Shown piece after piece: positions 1-11,765 of a stretch of DNA of 64,000 nt. The stretch lies in contig OZ024891.1 in NCBI GenBank assembly GCA_964017195.1, positions 6,845,994-6,909,993 of the forward strand, in the 5' to 3' direction. Positions within the stretch are counted from its first letter, which is position 1; each line of letters opens with the position of its first letter. The position numbers and the translations under genes were made by a program. The notes beneath the pieces are model-generated. The model did no database searches. It worked only from the letters and a program-made list of their open reading frames with translations, and was not told where the DNA came from. Origin of the DNA: Siderastrea radians. Lineage: Eukaryota > Cnidaria > Anthozoa > Scleractinia > Rhizangiidae.

Positions 1-105
1 TATTTTGCTGTGTTTCTAAAAAAATTCAGTTTGATGCAATAATCATGAGAATTGTTAAATCCGTAGGTTATCTAATTCCAGAACTTTATTTTTCAGACTT
101 CTGGA

Positions 106-656
106 ATGTCTTTCAGCGGTAGTGGCAAAAACGGTCTAAAGACAGGTGCAAACTGGGGAAGTACAATACTTTTTGACCCACACTCCGATGAAAGCCGGGG
201 TACAGTACACAAGATAAACGATGATTCGCTAATAGAGGACATGAGTGATTTGATTGACGCCAGTGAGATGATTAAGCGAATATGGGTTTATAAGCATCCA
301 CTCTTTCCTTAGCAATTTACTCAACTTTTCCTCTGCCATCAGTTTGTTCTGATAGAAACAAACACATGGTGGTGGTCCATTGAAAAAAACAGCGAGCATA
401 TCCTCATTCAAAGGAGCAAACAATTATCATCGGTTCGGGATTTTGAGAATCGAAGGAAAAGAACAACTCCATTGAAAGAGCTAAGTTTTGACAAAGGGCG
501 AAAATCCGTAAAAATTTAGTAGAGTTTCTTTATCGTAAAGACGAGCTAAACAAAGAGTACGATTGGATAGGGGAAAATTGCAAGGATTTTGCAAAGAGAA
601 TATTTGACGAATTTGCGGAAACAAAATGTACGCCATGGTACTCTGTTTGGATGTGA
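106..656 (+). pseudogene. Broken copy 1 of the His...NC-motif (LRAT/NlpC-P60-like) small gene family
   Basis: This is the near-identical sister of the intact 183-residue gene at 14685-15236. Two lesions are visible. TGG for Trp69 has become TAG at 310-312, and one G is missing near 513 (GTAAAAATTT here, GTAAAAGATTT in the sister), which shifts the frame straight into a second TAG. The reading frame before the first stop encodes only 68 residues and lacks both presumed catalytic positions. The splice acceptor (TTTTTCAG, exon from 97) and the coding 3' end are otherwise preserved, so the inactivation looks recent. Readthrough or a polymorphic stop cannot be excluded from one haplotype, but two independent lesions make it unlikely. 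Confidence 0.85.
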
Positions 657-1959
657 TTTGTGTACAGCGTATATAACTTTGAAACTCAGGCCTTATATTT
701 ATTCTACTCACTATCTTTGGAGCACTTTTTCCTGTGATTTTCCCTAACGTTGCTAGCAGTGAACTGAAACCGCTACAACAACTGCTACTACAACAAATTT
801 TTTCGACATCGAAGAGAAAAGAGAGCCACGCACATAACAGGGGAATTGTGATATTGAACGAGGTTTTCTGACCAGTTGAGATTAGAATCACAGGATTTAG
901 CATATTTTTTAATGTTTTTTTTTTCAATAACTTGTAACAGTTTTTTCACTTTATGAACAAATGTTAATCTTAGAGAGAAGTTATTGAACAATTTTTCTGG
1001 GACGACGAAGTTTGAATAATGTAAGATGGTAATTACTATACACAGCATAAATCGTATGAAAAAAAGAAAAAAACAAGAATTTTCTTTGGTAAAGAAAATA
1101 CAATGTACATGTCATTAGTAATAATAAATGATACGACTCAGTGGTTTTCTGGGAAGCATACTCCGAAGAACTGAAGATAAAAAAAGTTTTTGGAGAAACA
1201 TGTTTTCCAATCTTAGAAATATCCTGCTTTTTCATAAAATTGTCTACCTCAAATCAGACTCGAATGTCAGTAAACGAATAACCGGGGAAAGGAGCAAACC
1301 AGTGCCCTATTCACAGAACTCCATTGTGTCGGATCATTTATGGATTTTACTTGCTGCAACGTTTTTGCAATAAGAAGAATTTACTGGGGTATATAGTGTT
1401 TGCCTACAAGTGTGTCCATTCGTGATAAAAACTAAAGCTATTTAGTTATACTTTTCAGTGGCGCTGTTTGTTATGTGGACATTTTTCACGTCGAATATTG
1501 GCCACTTAGAAGGAAGGAGCGCCTTTTTAGGCTATATTAAGAATATAATTTATTTGTTATATTTAATATTGCGAGAGGATATGCAATTTTGAAACTTTAA
1601 GCTATTTTCACCACTTCGGACGTATGATTTGTTTTTTTGCTGTACACATTATCTGTAATTTCTTTTATGTCTGCTTGACTTTATACCTCAGAGTAAAAAT
1701 AATTACATGTTTGTACTTAGAAATGTGTCCCTGAAGCTAGAAATAGAAAATAATTGAAATGATCTAGAGGAACTCAGCTTCACAACCACACCGTTAATAC
1801 GACCACCTATAGTTATTAGGGCCACTATATTTTGGCGTGAACGAAAATACAGCAAGTCATTTTCCTATGTACAGAACTCCTTTAATCTAGTCATCCGTCA
1901 ACACGCCTAGATTTCTGTGGCTCGTAACTGATACCGGTTGGAAACTGGGCAACAAACTT
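657..1959. other. No gene seen; 3' flank shared with copy A'
   Basis: This is the noncoding 3' flank of pseudogene copy 1, repeated nearly unchanged at about 15237-16483. It is AT-rich. No conserved reading frame, RNA gene or transposon end was recognised. Open frames on either strand are short and lie in the same non-conserved sequence. Confidence 0.6.
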
Positions 1960-2142
1960 GGCCTCTGTAGGAAGCGTTTCCGTAGGGCTTTCCGCAGGTT
2001 TGAAGCATTTCTCGCTTTTAATTTTGGCCGCGCGAAAATTGGGGCCTAAATTGGAGCTCGCCCCAATTTTCGCACCGCCAAAAAGTGAAAAATGCCTCGA
2101 ACAGTGGAAAAAAACCTATGGAAACGCTTGCTACACTGGTTA
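1960..2142. mobile_element. Foldback MITE, GCGTTTCC family, complete copy
   Basis: The two ends are inverted copies of each other: TGTAGGAAGCGTTTCC on the left and GGAAACGCTTGCTACA on the right. The internal arms also pair (AAAATTGGGGC against GCCCCAATTTT), giving an almost fully palindromic element of about 180 bp without coding capacity. Two further copies lie at 11376-11765 and 16484-16576. Confidence 0.75.
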
Positions 2143-5100
2143 TATCGTACTCTAAGGGCGATCAGGTAATGGAGCCGGATTACTTTGGATTGGACTATTG
2201 GACTATTTAGATTGGGCTACCGTATGAGTGAAACACAACATCAACGAGTTTACATTTGAATCCGATGTCAATTTGGCGATAGGCAGATCCTTTTTCTACA
2301 GAATAGGTCAACGAGAGGCGAAACTTGCCCTTGCAGACTTGTCAAATCAAGTCAGACAAATCAAACAGACCCCTCCCTTACTCTCCAGTGTCGGCTCGAC
2401 GAAGCGTGTCAAAGTCAACAATACATTTTATTTTCCACTGGCGAGTCCACAGTACAAGATTCTGGTTAGAGTTAACCGAGATCTTTCAGGAAATCGAAAT
2501 GGTAACAGACTTATAGTCCCCAGGAGATCCGGATAAAAGGTGAGAGGACAAGACACAAGAGAGCTTTGATCTTATGCTATAGTACTCTACTCCCTGAAGT
2601 AATCTTGTTTCTTCGCTGTTAAAATCTTATAGTAAACATTTTAGATTTTCCGTAGTTATTGCGGTACTCATTCAAGCCGATTACTTTTTTTCTGCCAACT
2701 GTTTTCAGTCCACGAAGATCGTCTAATAAGTTTGAGGCAGGTTCCCGGTCTTCACGCGTAACTAGTTCATCATATGTACAGCTAAAATGCACCGAAGTTA
2801 CAGGCAGTTTAAGGTAGATCACGAAGTTATTAATTTAATTGGACTTCTGAATAATTTAGCAGATGGTTTGGTTCAGTAATATTAAACTATAAAGTCTAAA
2901 GATTCGTTTTAGCTTCAAAAATAGGCCGTGTCAGTGAACAACAATACAACTCTATTTTGCTGGGCTAGAAACTAAGTCCTAATAGCGCTTCATGGATGTT
3001 CAAAGCCAATTAGAACGTTCTGAATATCTGTCTATTGAGCTTTTGGTGACTGTCAAAGGTTCTGTTGTAGGAATCCCTTGCTACCAAAAAATCGAGAGCC
3101 CTTTCGATTTATGCAGCTATTTCCTGCCTTGATCTATTTCTCAGAAGAGGTAAAAGACATGGCACCGTTTTCCGCCGGCCGTTAGTTAGAAAACCCTAGT
3201 CATACAGCATTCTTTGAAGACCACAGCAAACACCTCAGGCGTGATGTTGGTTGTACATCATGGTTCACGTTAACCAAAATGACAGTATTCTCTACCACTG
3301 AAGCCTGCGCTGTTTAATTTTGGTTTCTAAAAGATTGTTCTAATTCAGAGTGGAGATTTTAGAATGCACTCCTCTGTTACATCAGCACTAGAACTTTCAG
3401 TGGTCATCACTGCAAACGCAGATTTTAAAAGTGCAACTGAAATTCAGAGGTCTTTTCTCTGATCTGCGGTAAATAACGGAGCGACCTTCATAGTGTTTTG
3501 TTTAACGACTACTGGCATGTGTAAAAGATCTGTTTCCCCTTGAAAACGGGGCCTTGTCTGCGATCGATAGAGCACTGTTTGGTGGTGGTGGTGGTAATGG
3601 GGTGGGGGTCTAATTTGGCTTCACTAGTCAGCAAAGGTCGGTTTACACGCTACGGTATATGAACCGATATGTTTGCCCGACATCATCAGAGCATGAATCT
3701 TACGTGTGTTTACATACCACGATTTGTTGGCGATTGGTCGTCGTACATGTATTTTGACATCCAGTGCCATGAAGTTTGATTGACGTGGCGGCTTTTTTGA
3801 GAATGTTGGCCCGACTTGAAAAAATTCTAGGCCTGTGATTTGTGGGCCCGATCAGTTGTCTGCCCGGATAAGCATCAGAGAGCGAATCGTACTTGTATTT
3901 TGACACCCAATTCACAGCCGATTCGTGAAAATAAATATCGGCCTGGTTCAGATTTAGCCACTAAATTTAAAGATTATGGATTATTTTCATTCGAATTTTA
4001 TTTTAGGGATATAAAATAAAATTTTATTTTAGGGATACCTTGTTTACAAAATTGGGATAGGGATTATTTCCAAAATCTACCCAGGATTATGGATTATTCA
4101 GACCCCCCTAACAGGGCCTCAAGAAAGATTAACCTCCATGACTAGGGTAGTAGTTGACGAATTTTCTGAGCTTCTGCAAAACCGTTCTCATTATCGACAA
4201 TTCAAATATTTTTGGCCCGACCCGCCAGTCAGAAATTCTCAAATTTTGACGGAAAGTTTCGTTCAAACCTCCTGGGAGTATTTGTTTGGAATTACCAAGC
4301 AATTCAAATAACTATTTTGGTCTTGTAACTGACGAATTTTGCGAGCAAAAGCATGCCATGAAATCACTGTGTTCCTAACACTTCCAGGGACACTTCAGAG
4401 AACTGGTCGTCTGACTCTCGGGTACGGTCTCAAGTTGATTTCAGAGAACTAAACCCGGTTTGAGGTATAATCGACTCCAGTACTAAGAAATTAAAATCGC
4501 TATCGTGGTTTTTGTAGCATATTTTTTCGGCCGAGTAAAGACTACACAGCATTTGTGACAATTATCACCACGGTGGCGCAATTCAGTATAGTGTAAACAA
4601 AGTATATAAAATTTCAGAAGTTCAACTACATGTGCACAACCAAAATACTTTCCTGAATCGCTTGGCAAATATCGAATACTCTCGGGAGGTTTGAACACGC
4701 TTTCCGTCGAAATCTGTTAAAAATTTAACTGCCAGGCATTAGTAGTTTTGAAAGAACCGTGCTCGGTTGCCAGGCATCTAAACACAGCGAACCTCTCTGT
4801 TGACGTTTCTTGGTAGGCGCTTATCTGCAAAAGAAAAAATGTTATAGTTAAATTGGAGACACTGCTCCGATACGGCAAAGCAACCAACAGGGAAGATACT
4901 TCCCAGAAATAAGACGAATTGGCGCCGAAGTTCGCCAATCATTGTCATTATTTCAGTCTCGTTTTATTGATTTAGAAAGTGCCTTGTATATTTGTGATTT
5001 CAAGTCCATTTTCCCAATTGTACCTATTTCAGGTTGTTTGAGTCAAGTTCATTTCCAAGCGAAACGAGCGAGTTTCTATCAGTATTACGCAGCATATCAT

Positions 5101-5461
5101 AGCGAAAGGTTAGAGGACTGAGTTTTCTCTTTAAGTGCCAATGCGTAAGTTTAAACAAATTTAAGAAAAGTTTATGTATGCATAGCATGCTTTGCATCTT
5201 TTGTATTTGACTCGATACAGTGATTTTGACAGTGATTTCGCTCGGTTCAGGGATTTGTATTGCGACTCAAGGAGATAGTTTAAAAACTCCAGCCGAGCAT
5301 ATGACATCTCAGATAGTGCGATTTCTGGGTTCTAATCCTCTCCTAGATAAGTTTTAAAAAGTTGAGACCCGTTTCTTGAATTTTTGTTACAATTCCATCA
5401 TTCAGCATGCGCTTACCACGTGCTAGTATCCAGTTCTACGCGTGTACATCACAGTTTAACA
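2143..5461. other. Intergenic, no gene seen
   Basis: To about 3955 this is the distal part of the segmental duplication, beyond which the sequence is unique to this place. A short direct repeat (ATTTTATTTTAGGGATA, twice) sits near 3996-4040. The small open frames are not conserved between the two duplicate copies (for example the frames near 2228-2536 and their partners near 16680-16950 differ in stops), which argues against coding function. Confidence 0.5.
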
Positions 5462-5812
5462 ACCTCGGCCGTGAGGCTCTTTGAGGTGTTGCAGCCAAGA
5501 TGGCAGCTACTGGATCCTCGAACCATTTAGCTGCCCTATTGAATCTCAACTCAACTCCCTAAAGGTTGAGCATCCAAATGACTGGATCGCAAGACATGCC
5601 AACTACGTTGGCGTAATGCCAACGTAGACGATCCTGTAGTATTTGACGGGGTATATATAGTAATTTTATATTGTTCAAGGGAAATGTGTCAGATACAGTC
5701 TGGGTCTGTCATTGGCTTGCACGACTCGATCGTAGAACCAAGAATTTTTGCAATTCTGATTTTCAAATATTGCGTCTGTTATGATACGGTTAAATATGGT
5801 AAGCAACGATAA
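5462..5812. repeat. Direct repeat flanking family gene 2, left copy, with TATA-like tract
   Basis: About 350 bp starting near GTGAGGCTCTTTGAGG and including GCAGCCAAGATGGCAGC, TTTGACGGGGTATATATAG and GGCTTGCACGACTCGAT recurs at 7103-7436 in the same orientation. The two copies bracket the intact gene at 5954-6676. The GGTATATATAG tract resembles a TATA box and lies about 300 bp upstream of that gene. Whether the unit is a promoter duplication or an old transposon remnant cannot be decided from this window. Confidence 0.65.
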
Positions 5813-5953
5813 ATAGATATTAAATTTTGTACCTTTATAAACAATGATCTGTTCGAAGTGAGATTCCCTGGAAAAAGATGAGAGTTATTTCACACGTTCA
5901 CGAGATACTTGATTTTCTGATCCCAGGTTTTTATCTTTCAGACTTTTGAAACA

Positions 5954-6676
5954 ATGGGGGCAAGTTCGTCTTCACACAGTCCCAAAGAAGGCTCAGAATG
6001 GAGTTATCAATTGGTGTTTTACTCAAGAACTGAGAAACCATGCAGGGATGATCCTGAGTTGCCTCAAACGATAACGAGATACTGGCTGTTGAATGGTGGG
6101 GGAAAGAAAAAGTTGTCCAAACTGGAGGATTCTGTTGGTTACGTATTTAATATTGCCCATGATGCGTTACAAATAGCCATGGGTTTGTTGATTGATGGTA
6201 GTGAAAACATTGAGAAAATTTGGGTTTTTAAATCCAAACTTGACCCTGAGCAAGATACTCTAGTAGCGATGTGCCATCAGTTTGTCGTGATTGAAACAGC
6301 TAACTGGTATTGGTCCATTGAAAAGAATGACAAAGAAATTCTTATTCAAAGGAGCAAATTTTGTTCATATAAATACAAAGATGACAAGGGACTTATAACA
6401 GCAAAATATGGGGTTCGAGATTGTTGTCGTCGATCCCAGAGATTGACTCCATTACGCCGAATGAGTTCTGCTTTTGGACGGAAAACCATGAGAGACTTGA
6501 TAAAATTTATTGTCGAGAACAACGAACTGAACAAGAAATATCGATGGGATTTCAGTAACTGTAAGGCTTTCGCAAAGAGGGTGTTCGACGAATTTGCTAG
6601 AATGAAGTACCATGAGATTTTATTGGGGTGTGATTTGCCTCATTTGGCATACGACATATCACTGAAGGTGAATTGA
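5954..6676 (+). CDS. Intact 240-residue member (copy 2) of the His...NC-motif (LRAT/NlpC-P60-like) family
   Basis: The start follows a clear splice acceptor (TTATCTTTCAG, exon from 5942), matching the arrangement in the sister copies, so an upstream noncoding exon is likely. The N-terminus MGASSSS fits an N-myristoylation signal (Gly2, Ser at 4-7), which the other copies lack. Conserved family blocks are CHQFVVIET (His108), WYWSIEKNDKEILIQRSK (119-135) and SNCKAFAKRVFDEFA (Cys203). A His in a strand, then a helix, then NC.xF is the order of the permuted papain-like fold of LRAT/HRASLS and related NlpC-P60 proteins. On that basis a thiol acyltransferase or protease is inferred, not shown. It has an extra N-terminal block and an insertion near 136-160 compared with copy 3, so it is the most divergent member. 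No known gene name applies. Confidence 0.75.
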   Translation: MGASSSSHSPKEGSEWSYQLVFYSRTEKPCRDDPELPQTITRYWLLNGGGKKKLSKLEDSVGYVFNIAHDALQIAMGLLIDGSENIEKIWVFKSKLDPEQDTLVAMCHQFVVIETANWYWSIEKNDKEILIQRSKFCSYKYKDDKGLITAKYGVRDCCRRSQRLTPLRRMSSAFGRKTMRDLIKFIVENNELNKKYRWDFSNCKAFAKRVFDEFARMKYHEILLGCDLPHLAYDISLKVN

Positions 6677-7102
6677 TATGCTGTGAGACCGTTATTTTTG
6701 CGAGCCCAATTATCAATTATCTTGATTGAGTTGAAGACAATTTCTCTATGTTAATAGCTTTTAAACCATTTTTTATCCTCGATCATTTTACGGTGTGGTC
6801 ACACATCAAAGCCAGTTTTTTCGAACACGGTCCAACATAAGTGATCGACCTTGTAATATCTAATTTTAATGCAACTTCATTTAGAAGTATGTTGAAAACT
6901 AGCAAGAGTGAGGTCACACTATTTTAATTAATAATTTGCCTCCTATAGATTCCAAATGAAAAAGAGGCCCCGTAAGCTGCTATGTTTTCATACGAGTTAT
7001 AACATTGAAACTTGACTCCGCCCAACGGAAATCGGGTTACGAGACATTTTAGGCATTAGTGAAAACATTAGTGAAGTCGCTTAAAGGCGATATTTAGGCG
7101 AC
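6677..7102. other. 3' flank of copy 2, no feature recognised
   Basis: Noncoding AT-rich sequence between the stop of the copy 2 gene and the second direct repeat. No ORF of note, RNA gene or transposon end was seen. Confidence 0.5.
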
Positions 7103-7436
7103 ATCCACGAGGCTCTTTACCTGTAAGGCGCTGCAGCCAAGATGGCAGCCACTGGATCCTCGAACCATTTAGCTGCCATCTTGGATCTCAACTTCCTAAA
7201 GATTGAGCATCCAACTGACCGGATCGCGAGACATGCTCATTTAAATTCCTAGTCAGGTCTCCGTTGGGATTACCCAGACCATCCTGTAGTATTTGACGGG
7301 GTATATATAGGAATCTTAACTTGTTCAAGGAAAATTTGCCGGGTTCAGCCTTGGTTCGTCATTAGCTTGCACGACTCGATTGTGGGAATTTTCGCTATTA
7401 TGATTTTCAAATATCACATCAGTTCTGATACGGTAA
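7103..7436. repeat. Direct repeat flanking family gene 2, right copy, interrupted by a LINE
   Basis: Same unit as 5462-5812, including the TTTGACGGGGTATATATAG tract and CTTGCACGACTCGAT. It breaks off at about 7436 and resumes at about 9776 with TGCAGTAAGCAACGAT, which corresponds to GGTAAGCAACGAT in the left copy. The interruption is the truncated LINE at 7437-9775. Confidence 0.65.
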
Positions 7437-9729
7437 ATGCAGATGACACAACACTGATCCTTGACGGTTCGGAAAAGTCTCTCTCTGAAGCAGTGGAAGT
7501 TCTAAATCTGATCTGCAAAGTCTCAGGCCTCAAACTCAACTCCAAAAAGACTGAAACTGACTCTGGATTGGATCTTACGCTGGCAAAAACGAGAATCTCT
7601 GACCGGAGCAACATTTAAACTAGCAAAAGGAAAAAGTGAAAGCATTGCATTGAGAACATGGTTTTCAATAGACCAAGAGAAATCAACGAAAAGATAGATA
7701 AAATGCACAGCTGCTTAGGGAGCTGGTAATCCCGCAGACTAAGCCTGATCGGAAAAATTACTGTTATTAGGAGTTTAGTGGTTTCTCAAATAATTCACCC
7801 CTTGTCACCACTCCCGTCAAATCCCCAAGTTATAAAAGAAATTAACGACTCCCTTTTTGACTTTCTGTGAAACAGAAAGAGAGATAAAATTAAAAGAAAT
7901 GTTGTTATAAGAGACTATATTAATAGTGGCCTTAAGATCATTGATATTATGTCCTTCAAAGTTTCAAAGTTGTAAAGTTTATTATTCAATTTTATAAGTA
8001 AAATAAAAAGCACTACACCATCCCGCAACAAAGCACTTAAATTTGTCTGGATACAAGAATATCTAGATACTAATAACAAAGGCAAATGGAAACTTTTCAT
8101 GGGCTCTGAGTTGGAGAATATCGGAGGTACAACGATTTTTGATAACCTTAACATAAAAGATACAAAAGTGATCTCCAAATCTCTTACTCCTTTCCTTAAA
8201 GAAATTACAGTAACCTGGGCTGAACTCAATTATCAAGATAAATTTTAATTTATTCTTAAAAGAACTGTCGACTCCTTTCTCGGACAAAGTCTTTGGAATA
8301 ACTCCCTTGGGGATCATGGATAAACCAATATTTTACAAAAAAATGGCAACAAGCAGGAATAACTAAGGTGCATCAAGCTGTCAAACAGAAGCCAAACACT
8401 TTTTTCTCGCCATGGAAGTGGAAAACATGTACCAGACTAAGATCTGACCTCTGACCTTTTATGGAATAACATCAACGCTAAAAGCGCTATGGAAAAGACA
8501 AGAACCGAACATATCAACAAATGGTAATAATTGAGAAACTTTTGGAACTGCTTTTACGAGAGCAAAGAAACCAAGTAGATTGGCTTATAAACTAGTAGAG
8601 GCGAAAGCAGAAGGGAAACCTAACTTTTCAGTACCAATTAAACTTAAATGGAATAACACAATAAGAAGGAAAAAGACATAAAGTGGCAGAGCGCCTACCA
8701 GATGGCCTTGAAATGCACAAAAAGCACGAAACTAATTGAATTCCATTAATTTTAGATCTCTTCATCTAACCTTGGCTACAAACGCTCTTCTTTTCAAAAT
8801 GGGTTTCAAAAGCAATGCAAGTTGCTGTTTTTGAGGCGAGGAACCCGAAAAGATTCATCATCTTTTCTGGTCCTGCAGCAAAGCACATTTTTGGGTTGAA
8901 TAATCTGGTTTCCTTTCTACAGCGTCTAAACGTACGGCCAAAAGCCTATCATCTTAATGTATCCGCTGCTCTGGCTTTGAGGCCTGAATTACCCAAAGTC
9001 AATTTCAAAGTCTTTATTTGGCTTTGCAGAAGTAGAGAGATTCCAACTTGAGAAGGTATTCGGTCATACCTAAAACACTCTAATGTTGCCTTTTCCTGGC
9101 GTCCAGACGGTGGGGAGCAGCGTGAGGAGTTACCCTGTACTTTGCACGCTTCAGCGCCGCCTGATCGCCTGGGTTAGCCTAAAAAATTAATTACAATGAA
9201 GAAATAAAACCTGTTTCTGCCAACAAATTCACTCACACCTAACATTTTGGACCACTAATTAGCTATTACATTGTCACCTGTATGCCTTCTCCCCGGTTTT
9301 CCTATTTCCCATGGTCTCCTTTGTATCTAAAAGGTTTTCAGCAAAGGTTTCTCTTCTCTACTTTTACCCCTTTGGAGCAAAAAAAATTATAAAAATAAAA
9401 AAACAACTTAGAAGGATCGGTTAGAGAGTGAAGTACTACAGGCAAAGCGTGTTAAAATAGATGTATTTTAAAGTAATGTAAAGATATAGTCAATGTAACA
9501 ATTCATGTAACCGAGTACAATGTAGAGGTATGTGTGTTTAGGTTTCCTTTTTAGTTGCAATAAAATAAGTATTAAAAAAAAAAATAATAAATTTTGGCGG
9601 TTTATCAAGGTTTTGAAAAAATCAAGGAATAAAAGATGGCGGATCTATGATGGCGGCGGTTTGAGTATGAGACCATTAAAATGCGCTCTTGATCATATTT
9701 ATGTTAAATAGCGCAATATAAATTAATAA

Positions 9730-9775
<46 letters not shown>
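7437..9775 (+). mobile_element. 5'-truncated, degenerate LINE (L1/Tx1-like ORF2, RT to zinc-knuckle end)
   Basis: The insert begins right at the reverse transcriptase active-site box (ADDTTLILDGS, from about 7438) and continues with SGLKLNSKKTE. Broken by stops and frameshifts, it reads on through LIGKITVIKSLVVSQ (about 7749-7800), DSLFDFL and FVWIQEYL, and ends in a zinc-knuckle-like segment (LLFKMGFKSNASCCF, about 8790-8835). An A-rich stretch near 9570-9590 is followed by a TTA microsatellite (9731-9774), which may be the element tail or a second short insertion. Short similar bases (AAATGCAG / AAATATGCAG) flank the insert and may be the target duplication. It is not functional. Confidence 0.85.
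9731..9774. repeat. (TTA)n microsatellite at LINE tail
   Basis: About fourteen TTA units. A GCGCAATATAAATTAATAAA stretch precedes it, which looks like the 3' end of a short retroelement. Confidence 0.9.
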
Positions 9776-9776
<1 letters not shown>

Positions 9777-9800
9777 AAATATGCAGTAAGCAACGATATG

Positions 9801-11375
9801 TGGCCTGGTTTTGCTCGGTTTATTGTACTCGGTCTTGTGGATTCAGTGTTAGTTTTTACCGGTAAAGTCAAGCGCAAAACAGTCAAACGCAGCGTCTTTC
9901 AGTTCAGGTAAAGGGAACAAAGAAGTCGATTAAAACTCCTAAACTAGTCTACCTTTCTAGATTGCTGTCTCTGACCACCGGTATTTTGCTTTTTTGTTTT
10001 GCAAATATAGTGTGCGAACAAGCAATCTGAATAACTTAAGTGGACTACGGTGCGAAACCGGAATTGTAGGAACACCCGGAAGGACCGTCTCCAAGGCCCA
10101 GGGCTCCAAGGCACGCAAAGAATTAAGGGGCCCAATGAAAGTGGTATCAGACTCCGACATTTCCATGCAGAGGTAGAACTGAAGCCTTTGACATAAAAAG
10201 GGACCGCTTTTGGCAGCCAAAAATTAAACAATTAGACGAGATAGTATCGAGCAAACGGAGGGGAAAGGATTTATTAGAATACAGGAAAGTCTCATTCTTA
10301 TGCCAACTGATAAACACCCACCTCACTTATCCAGGTTCTGTACAAATCATTTAGGTTTTAGTTACCTTTCAGGTAAACCAGCATTTCAATTTGGAGAATG
10401 CAGCCCAACCCCGACCTCATAACGAGACACCTTGCTAAAAAGTGGAAAAAATAACCAATGTCCAGTGTTCGTCGGCTGGAATTTGAACAACTTCAGAAAG
10501 ACCCACAAAGCCTATGTGCATTTTTTTTTCACAAATTACACACTCACTGGCTTTTGGTACTGATGGAGAAAGTGCGCTCTCTGATGTTCTCTTTGATAGT
10601 TTCCCTGGTGCCTTTTATCTTGGAGAACAGAACGAAGTTGAAGTTTGCATGATGTATCATACTAAATTAAGTAATATGATGAATATAATGAATAATCTAT
10701 GAATAATAATATAACGAATAACTTTTCTTTTTAGTAATACAATGAATAATGATTTTTCTACCATTCTTGAAATTTATTTGTGTGGCCAATCTGAATTACA
10801 TTAATAGAAAAAAGGACGAAGAAAAGGGGAAAAATTATGCTAATCAATCCTCCGTTACACATAAGATATTTTAAAGGCCCTCATCAAACAAAAACCACAT
10901 TGGCTAATGGCGGATAAGCCAAACCAAAACTATTTTACACGTTTTTGTGATCAGCTGCATGCCTTCCTCATAAAATAAGCTGCTTTGCTATCTTTGCTGG
11001 TTTTACACATATAATAGGGACCTTTCTTACTTGTTATTACCGCTACTCTTTTTTGTTACATCTGGAGCGGGATCTAAAAAGAGGATAATATCTGAGAAAG
11101 TGGAAAAAATATGTAACGGGACGGAGATAAGTCTACTGGATTGAATTAACTCTTTCACTTTCATAATATTTGTTTTTGTTTGGTTGTTTTTATTTTATTT
11201 TTATGAGGTAGCTATCAGGTATTTGCTATGCCTCCATTCAGGCTTTTGCTACGTGCAAGCAATGTGAAATTAGTGTGCTCAGATCAGAATGCTGAATAAG
11301 GTGATTTCGTGTATGAAGCCGCGGTGCTGTTTGTTTTCTACCTTTAGCTCTGGTAATCCTAGGAAACCGAGTCAA
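9801..11375. other. Intergenic; possible transposase remnant near 10510-10640
   Basis: No intact gene is visible. One frame around 10535-10640 reads SLAFGTDGESALSDV, which resembles the FGTDGE-type block of cnidarian MULE-like transposases, but it is short, frameshifted and lacks neighbouring motifs. The rest is AT-rich, including an ATGAATAATA-rich patch near 10670-10760. Confidence 0.3.
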
Positions 11376-11765
11376 TATAACAATAGCCTTCGTAGCAAGC
11401 GTTTCCGTATGCTTTTCTGCACGTTCGAGGCCGTTTTTGTTTTTTGCATGCATGGCCTCGTGAAAATTGGGCAAGGGAAAAAAGAATAACAGGAGGGGGT
11501 GCGGGGGGGGGGGAGTGGGAAGGAAGGAGAAGCAGGAGGAGGAGGAGAAGAAGAAAACAACAACAACAACAACAACAACGACAACAACGACAACAACGAC
11601 AACAACAACGTTTCCTGTCGCTCATTCCCTTGCCCCCCCACCCCCTTCCCCTTCCACCCACTTTTTTTGCCCTCGTCCCAATTTTCTCGCGGCTAAAATG
11701 CGAAAAAATGCTTCAAATGTGCGGTTCATCCTACGGAAACGCTTGATACGCAGGCTAATATCGTA
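11376..11765. mobile_element. Foldback MITE, GCGTTTCC family, copy carrying an (AAC)n expansion
   Basis: Ends correspond to the 1960-2142 element: CGTAGCAAGCGTTTCCGTA on the left and TACGGAAACGCTTGATACG on the right. The centre has been expanded by a G-rich/GGA tract and an AAC microsatellite (about 11555-11610), followed by C-rich sequence. Long open frames on both strands come entirely from the low-complexity tract. Confidence 0.7.

Larger units (their letters stand above)
1..3955. repeat. Segmental duplication, copy A (partner about 14585-18665)
   Basis: The whole stretch is repeated almost base for base about 14.58 kb downstream, including the small gene at 106-656, its 3' flank and several kilobases of noncoding DNA. 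The similarity stops at about 3955, after a shared tract ending near a CGGCCTG motif. The left limit is cut by the window edge. Differences include a complete foldback element here (1960-2142) of which only the right half remains in the partner, and a tandem 200-bp repeat that is present only in the partner. The partner also lacks about 50 bases found here around 3465-3515. The high similarity argues for a recent duplication. Confidence 0.9.

Noticed and set aside
481..1235. Minus-strand frames of 84-148 codons, also present near 14983-15814
   Set aside because: Partly antisense to the family gene and its 3' flank; the ends differ between the two duplicate copies, so there is no sign of coding constraint.
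10458..10702. Possible intact small gene with FGTDGE motif
   Set aside because: Motif-bearing frame is short, begins in a poly-T tract and lacks the neighbouring transposase blocks; kept only as a possible remnant.
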